From an uncultured Planctomycetaceae bacterium (lineage in GTDB: Bacteria > Planctomycetota > Planctomycetia > Pirellulales > Lacipirellulaceae), in the NCBI GenBank assembly GCA_937860165.1, contig CALMBE010000639.1, positions 1 through 10,101 on the forward strand: a DNA stretch of 10,101 bases, in the 5' to 3' direction. Positions 6,250 through 10,101 of this stretch are shown piece by piece. The notes below the pieces were generated by a model. The model saw only the letters and a list, made by a program, of their open reading frames with translations, was not told the DNA's origin and ran no database searches. Every line of letters begins with the position of its first letter. Within the stretch, counting starts at the first letter, position 1. The position numbers and the translations under genes were made by a program.

Positions 6250-9200
6250 TTAGGATCGCCCTGCGGGCTTTCCGATTACATACCACCTTTCCAATAAGTT
6301 AAATACTTGTTCTTGTGTGTCGCTGTCGCCGCTACGGCTGGCTGCTAGTTCGCGTAAACGTGTGGCGGCTTTTTCGTGCCGAACACTGAGCGCACCTAGC
6401 AGTTTCATCGCAACCTTATCCGCACTGGGCACGGTCACGTCACCGGTTACTCCCAGGGTGGCAATTCGCGCGATCAAATCCGCCTGACCACGAGAGTGGC
6501 AAACAATGTGATGGCGGCGCGACTTACCGAAGTACACGGTTTCATTGTCGAACATCACCCCCTTGGCACGGTAGACCGGTCGATCCGAGGGGATGCTTAC
6601 AACTTCGCAGTCTCCGCTAACATGATCCTGGACCCATTCGGCGAGCGGTGTCAAATCCGTCAAGTCAATCGCATCCCAAGCGTCGGCGGCATGATCGGCG
6701 GTGGCGAACTTGGTGCTGCCCCCCGAGCGGCGATCCTCCATCTTCTGAATTTCCATGATCCGCACGTCGCGGAAGTGGAGCGCCGTTTGTTCGTAGAGTC
6801 GATCGACGAGCTCGGAGCGCTGGTGCGCGTCCTCAACCCCGAGCAGTTCAAACACCGCATCATCCAACTCACGCCGGTCGGGCTGCGTCAGCTCTTCCGG
6901 AAGCGTGGTACGTCGGCTGGCAAGTTCTAACGCGCGCTCGTAGGAGTGGCAATCGATAAGAGCTTCTTCAACCAGCCGGCCAATGTCTCGCTTACACAAG
7001 GATTTGAATGCTCTAACTAAACGAGACGCGACATCGGCTGTTGCGGTACGAGGGTCCGGCACGTCGATCAGCTCGACGTCAATGACCTCGGTATCTAGCG
7101 ACCCTTCCGTGCCCGTGTATCGCCCGTAAAACGTCTTAGCCAGCCCGATCCACGTTGAGTTTAACACGGCCACAAGTACGTTGCACTGTGCCTTTGTCAA
7201 CTTGGCTTTGAGAAGGTCAAACATGCGATGATTGCAAACCACATCGTCTGGGTTGGCAGGAATTACATGACGATAATGGTGAGCCATCGGCCAAAATGCG
7301 AAGCCTCGATTGGGGCCGAGTCGAAGATCGTACCAAGGATCGCGAGCGGCGCAAGTTGATCTTTCAGGGACAGGAACCACTTTACTTTTATTGCTAGTGT
7401 AGGTAGTCTCCTGTCCATACTTGATATAGCGATAAGCGTGTGTTCCTTTGATAGATGACAAGCCACCACTCACTGTCAGCAACACTCGCTGCATATCCTT
7501 TGCGCGCGCAACTGGCCTGCGATGATCCCTTAACGTGTGCATTTCTGGTTGAAGGAACTTCGGCTCGATGGGGTGATAAGTTCCCGCGCCGTCTTCAATT
7601 ATTCGCAAGTCACCCGCAACGACTTCCTTGCGTGCGACGCCCACCGCTTTACGAAACTCCTTATCATCCTCGTACTCACTAAGGAGTGAATCGGTCACAT
7701 CCTTGGGCATAAAGAAATCGTCGCATCCCGTCTTGACTCCAAAGCGAATGTCAACCAACTGCCCCAATGGGACAAAGCGGCCTTTGAACCGCTCCATGAT
7801 CTCAAAGTAAAGGTCCGGCGCTCGCAAAAACCGACCCCATTTGCCCGCTGCATAATCGCCTTTGGCGGCTGCCAGGTGGGGGGTCAAATAACCGCCGTTG
7901 GCAACCTTCGGTTTGTCGTCCTCATCCTCATCGTCATCCGCTTCATCCAGTGGTGTGTCTTTAAGCACGGTTCCGGCCCGCACCCCTTCATCCCAGAGGT
8001 CTCCTTGGCGTTTGACGAGGATCCGCCAGCCTTCGACGTGGACATTGCGGGTCGTCCGCTCGATGGCGTCGCGCACGCGATCCACCCCCTTTTGCCGAAT
8101 CTGTTCCTGCTCCTCCGCCTCTCCTCCCACGCCACTGCTCGCTGGTTTGCCGATGACCTGGGAGAGCGGTTTCTCGAATGTTACAAACCGCACGGGATTT
8201 TCGCGGCACGCGGCCTCGTCGCTGGAGCGCTCCAAAATCGTAATGCAGGTCTTGACGCGGGCGTCCGGAAACCACCGCTCGGTGGAACTCTCCATGATCG
8301 CGATGATCTTAAAATTCTGCAGCATCCACCGCTGCAGCGCAAACCCATAGTCCACGTCAAGCCACTGCCCACTGGTCAAGAATCCGAACATGCCACCTTC
8401 TTTCAAGAATCGCGTGGCATGGGGCCAGAAGTAGCAATGCAGGTCCGCACGACCCGAAAGCTTGGTCCCCTTGAAAGCCTCGGCAACAGCCAGTGCATAC
8501 TTTGGCTTTTCCTCTTTGCCGATCTTCTCTTGACGCACGTAGGGAGGATTACCGACCACTGCGTCGAGCGGCGGCAGCAGCACCGGCACTTTCTCTTGCG
8601 AGGCGTGCGTCGGCAGATAGCAGAAGGGAGAGTCCGATTTCAGGTCAAAGAAATCGCGCCGTTCGATGCGCGGATAGTTGGCTTCGTCGTTGATTTCCCG
8701 CGATGCCAGGTTGAGCGTCGCCAGATGAGCGGGATACAACGCGATGTCGCAGCCGAACAGGTCGTTGAGCATGGCGACGTGCGATTGCTTGGCGTTCATC
8801 GCTCGTTTGCGGTAATAGGCCCGCACCAGAAACGACCCCGAGCCGCATGCCGGGTCAAGAACCTTGGCGTCCGCCCGACGAATGCAGAACGAGTTAATCA
8901 GGTCCACGGGATCGGCACCCGTAAAGTGTTGGCCGTAACGATGCCGCGTTTCGGGACTGACCAGCTTCTGAAAAATGAGGCCGACAATATCGGTTGACAC
9001 TTCGTGGAAATCAACGCTCTCGATGCCACGCAGGAACCCTCGCCACGCATCAACCGCCCCGTCCGCCGTGAACACGAGCTCGTTGGCCCAGTCGTGCGTA
9101 TCGGGAAAAAGAAGCGTTTCGTAGTCGCCACTGCGATCAGCAGCCTTCTTGAAAATTTCATCCAGCCGCCTGAGCGCCTGCGCAGTGGTCTTGATGCTGG

Positions 9201-10011
9201 GCCCAAGTTCCAGCTTTGGCAATTCTGGAAAACGCGCCCGCAGGGCTTTGTAAAAGATAAAGCGGTTGGTCCAGATGTAGGCCAGAGATCGGGCACCGCT
9301 ATCGAGCGATTTCCGCCATTCGTCGGGTTGTTTGCGACGGACCTGAAGATCGTTCGCGACCATCCATTCCTGGAGGCGTTTGTCAAAGGCCTTGTCGGAA
9401 TCCGTCTTCTGATGCAGATGCTGCCGCAACAGCATGACGGGCCACTCCAGATGGCTTTCCAGGGACTGCAAAAACACTTCGTCGGGCGGCAATGCCCAGT
9501 CACGCCGGCGACCCGATACGATGTCGCACAAATCGCGCAGCAGGTCTGGCAGAAACCGCTGCTCGATATGGTTGAGAGTTTCGGGTCGGGCGACTTCTTC
9601 CGGCGAAGAGAGACTGAGTCGCTGCGACCAGACCTTAATTCGCCGCTCCAATAGCGGTTTGTCCCAGAGTGCGCGGTCCCACAGAACGAACGTATTCACA
9701 TCCCAGGTAAAATAATACTGGACGTTCGCCTCTTCGGCTTTGTCGTGAGCGTCTTTGACCAGCTTCGAGTCAAACGCGTTAATGTTTTTCCGAGGGAGTT
9801 TAACTTCACCCGTCAGCAGCACCTTGTTATTGACGCCGTAGAAACGCAAGTCCTTCCGAGCATTCTTACTCTTACTGCTGCCCAGGCCCTCGATCCGCAC
9901 TTCCACGAACGGACAGTTGTCTCGAATCGTGGCAAAAAAAGCCGTGGCAGCAGTGGCCATCTTGCCGCAGAAATCGACTTCGTTAATAGTTTCGGCAGAT
10001 AAGCCCTTCAT
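6250..10011 (-). CDS. Single-chain restriction-modification protein: PD-(D/E)XK-like nuclease + N6-adenine methyltransferase (type IIG-like)
   Basis: A protein of 1253 residues from the preferred start (1282 from a GTG at 10098; numbers below use that longer form). Residues about 31-145 look like a PD-(D/E)XK nuclease: Asp83 in RKDLRFYG, then Glu98-x-Lys100 in LTGEVKLP. A helical region (about 150-380) leads to the amino-methyltransferase core: GQHFTG at 389-394, SAM-binding motif I DPACGSGSF at 415-423 and catalytic NPPY at 517-520, the gamma-class Eco57I-like order that methylates adenine N6. An acidic insert (719-728) precedes a TaqI/Eco57I-like target-recognition region around VDIRFGVKTGCDDFF (782-796) up to about 1010, then helices to the end. 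No helicase motifs are present. I favour the ATG at 10011 (residue 30) because family-like sequence begins there, but the frame is open to the window edge. It ends at its own terminator. It could instead be the methylase of a multigene defence system. Confidence 0.82.
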   Translation of the reverse strand: MKGLSAETINEVDFCGKMATAATAFFATIRDNCPFVEVRIEGLGSSKSKNARKDLRFYGVNNKVLLTGEVKLPRKNINAFDSKLVKDAHDKAEEANVQYYFTWDVNTFVLWDRALWDKPLLERRIKVWSQRLSLSSPEEVARPETLNHIEQRFLPDLLRDLCDIVSGRRRDWALPPDEVFLQSLESHLEWPVMLLRQHLHQKTDSDKAFDKRLQEWMVANDLQVRRKQPDEWRKSLDSGARSLAYIWTNRFIFYKALRARFPELPKLELGPSIKTTAQALRRLDEIFKKAADRSGDYETLLFPDTHDWANELVFTADGAVDAWRGFLRGIESVDFHEVSTDIVGLIFQKLVSPETRHRYGQHFTGADPVDLINSFCIRRADAKVLDPACGSGSFLVRAYYRKRAMNAKQSHVAMLNDLFGCDIALYPAHLATLNLASREINDEANYPRIERRDFFDLKSDSPFCYLPTHASQEKVPVLLPPLDAVVGNPPYVRQEKIGKEEKPKYALAVAEAFKGTKLSGRADLHCYFWPHATRFLKEGGMFGFLTSGQWLDVDYGFALQRWMLQNFKIIAIMESSTERWFPDARVKTCITILERSSDEAACRENPVRFVTFEKPLSQVIGKPASSGVGGEAEEQEQIRQKGVDRVRDAIERTTRNVHVEGWRILVKRQGDLWDEGVRAGTVLKDTPLDEADDDEDEDDKPKVANGGYLTPHLAAAKGDYAAGKWGRFLRAPDLYFEIMERFKGRFVPLGQLVDIRFGVKTGCDDFFMPKDVTDSLLSEYEDDKEFRKAVGVARKEVVAGDLRIIEDGAGTYHPIEPKFLQPEMHTLRDHRRPVARAKDMQRVLLTVSGGLSSIKGTHAYRYIKYGQETTYTSNKSKVVPVPERSTCAARDPWYDLRLGPNRGFAFWPMAHHYRHVIPANPDDVVCNHRMFDLLKAKLTKAQCNVLVAVLNSTWIGLAKTFYGRYTGTEGSLDTEVIDVELIDVPDPRTATADVASRLVRAFKSLCKRDIGRLVEEALIDCHSYERALELASRRTTLPEELTQPDRRELDDAVFELLGVEDAHQRSELVDRLYEQTALHFRDVRIMEIQKMEDRRSGGSTKFATADHAADAWDAIDLTDLTPLAEWVQDHVSGDCEVVSIPSDRPVYRAKGVMFDNETVYFGKSRRHHIVCHSRGQADLIARIATLGVTGDVTVPSADKVAMKLLGALSVRHEKAATRLRELAASRSGDSDTQEQVFNLLERWYVIGKPAGRS

Positions 10012-10101
10012 GGAGGTTAAGTAATATAGGAAATTGAACTTCAGTGCTAGTGCTTTGTCACATCTTAACTTTGGGGTTCGAGTCGACACAACCAACACCG
10101 C
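10012..10101 (-). other. Upstream region of the restriction-modification gene, start uncertain
   Basis: These 90 bases stay open in the gene's frame from a GTG at 10098, but the 29 residues they would add resemble no domain. On the minus strand TATATT (10028-10023) lies eleven bases before the ATG at 10011 and could be a -10 box giving a very short leader; no matching -35 is seen, and no Shine-Dalgarno site precedes the ATG. A 6-base direct repeat (AGTGCT twice, 10043-10054) is also present. Confidence 0.3.

Noticed and set aside
7876..8997. 373-codon open frame on the plus strand
   Set aside because: It is exactly antisense to the methyltransferase core with its intact DPACGSGSF and NPPY motifs, matches no family I know, and long antisense frames are usual in GC-rich genes.
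9004..9654. 216-codon open frame on the plus strand
   Set aside because: Antisense to the helical region of the same restriction-modification gene, with no recognisable domain or ribosome site.
6250..10011. Identity as PglX of BREX
   Set aside because: PglX also has a large adenine methylase core, but the N-terminal nuclease-like ExK region and the absence of the typical PglX start argue against it; no other BREX gene is in view.
1..10101. CRISPR array, tRNA, rRNA or transposase
   Set aside because: No regularly spaced repeats of 20 or more bases, no cloverleaf or rRNA-like conserved blocks, and no transposase or integrase motifs were found on either strand.

Overview
The window looks like a chromosomal segment from a member of the Planctomycetota, probably near Pirellulales. 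This is inference from gene content: a GldA-like ATPase, a fused GldF-GldG membrane protein and a DUF4340 lipoprotein-like or anchored protein in one operon, plus moderate G+C and weak Shine-Dalgarno use. No rRNA or marker gene is present to settle the taxonomy.

Layout. Bases 1-199 (+) are the last 65 codons of a phenylacetate-CoA ligase family protein. A small DUF971 (GBBH-like N-terminal) zinc-motif protein follows at 225-542 (+). Converging on it, with one base between the stop codons, is a three-gene minus-strand operon read from 5882 down to 544. It encodes an ABC ATPase (5118-5882), a 927-residue permease/GldG fusion (2278-5061) and a DUF4340 membrane-anchored protein (544-2205). Bases 5883-6249 are non-coding and rich in inverted repeats. 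They hold a convincing minus-strand intrinsic terminator (6205-6231) and, closer to the ABC operon, a weaker terminator-like element whose stem competes with a longer-range pairing. From 6250 to the right edge (-) lies a large single-chain restriction-modification-type protein. It has an N-terminal PD-(D/E)XK-like nuclease region, an N6-adenine methyltransferase core (DPACGSGSF, NPPY) and a C-terminal target-recognition region.

How the genes fit together. The ABC operon should build one inner-membrane complex. The ATPase would drive the permease half of the fusion, while the GldG-like portion and the DUF4340 protein sit mostly outside the membrane; both end in charged, coiled-coil-prone segments. 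Its substrate is unknown. The methyltransferase-nuclease is probably an anti-phage enzyme transcribed separately and ending at its own terminator. Whether it stands alone or closes a larger defence operon depends on sequence beyond base 10101. No CRISPR array, tRNA, rRNA, transposase or integrase is visible. The points most worth a second look are the candidate attenuator ahead of the ABC operon, the CGCTTCAGCG-core hairpins embedded in linkers of two adjacent genes, and the uneven base composition along the restriction-modification gene.
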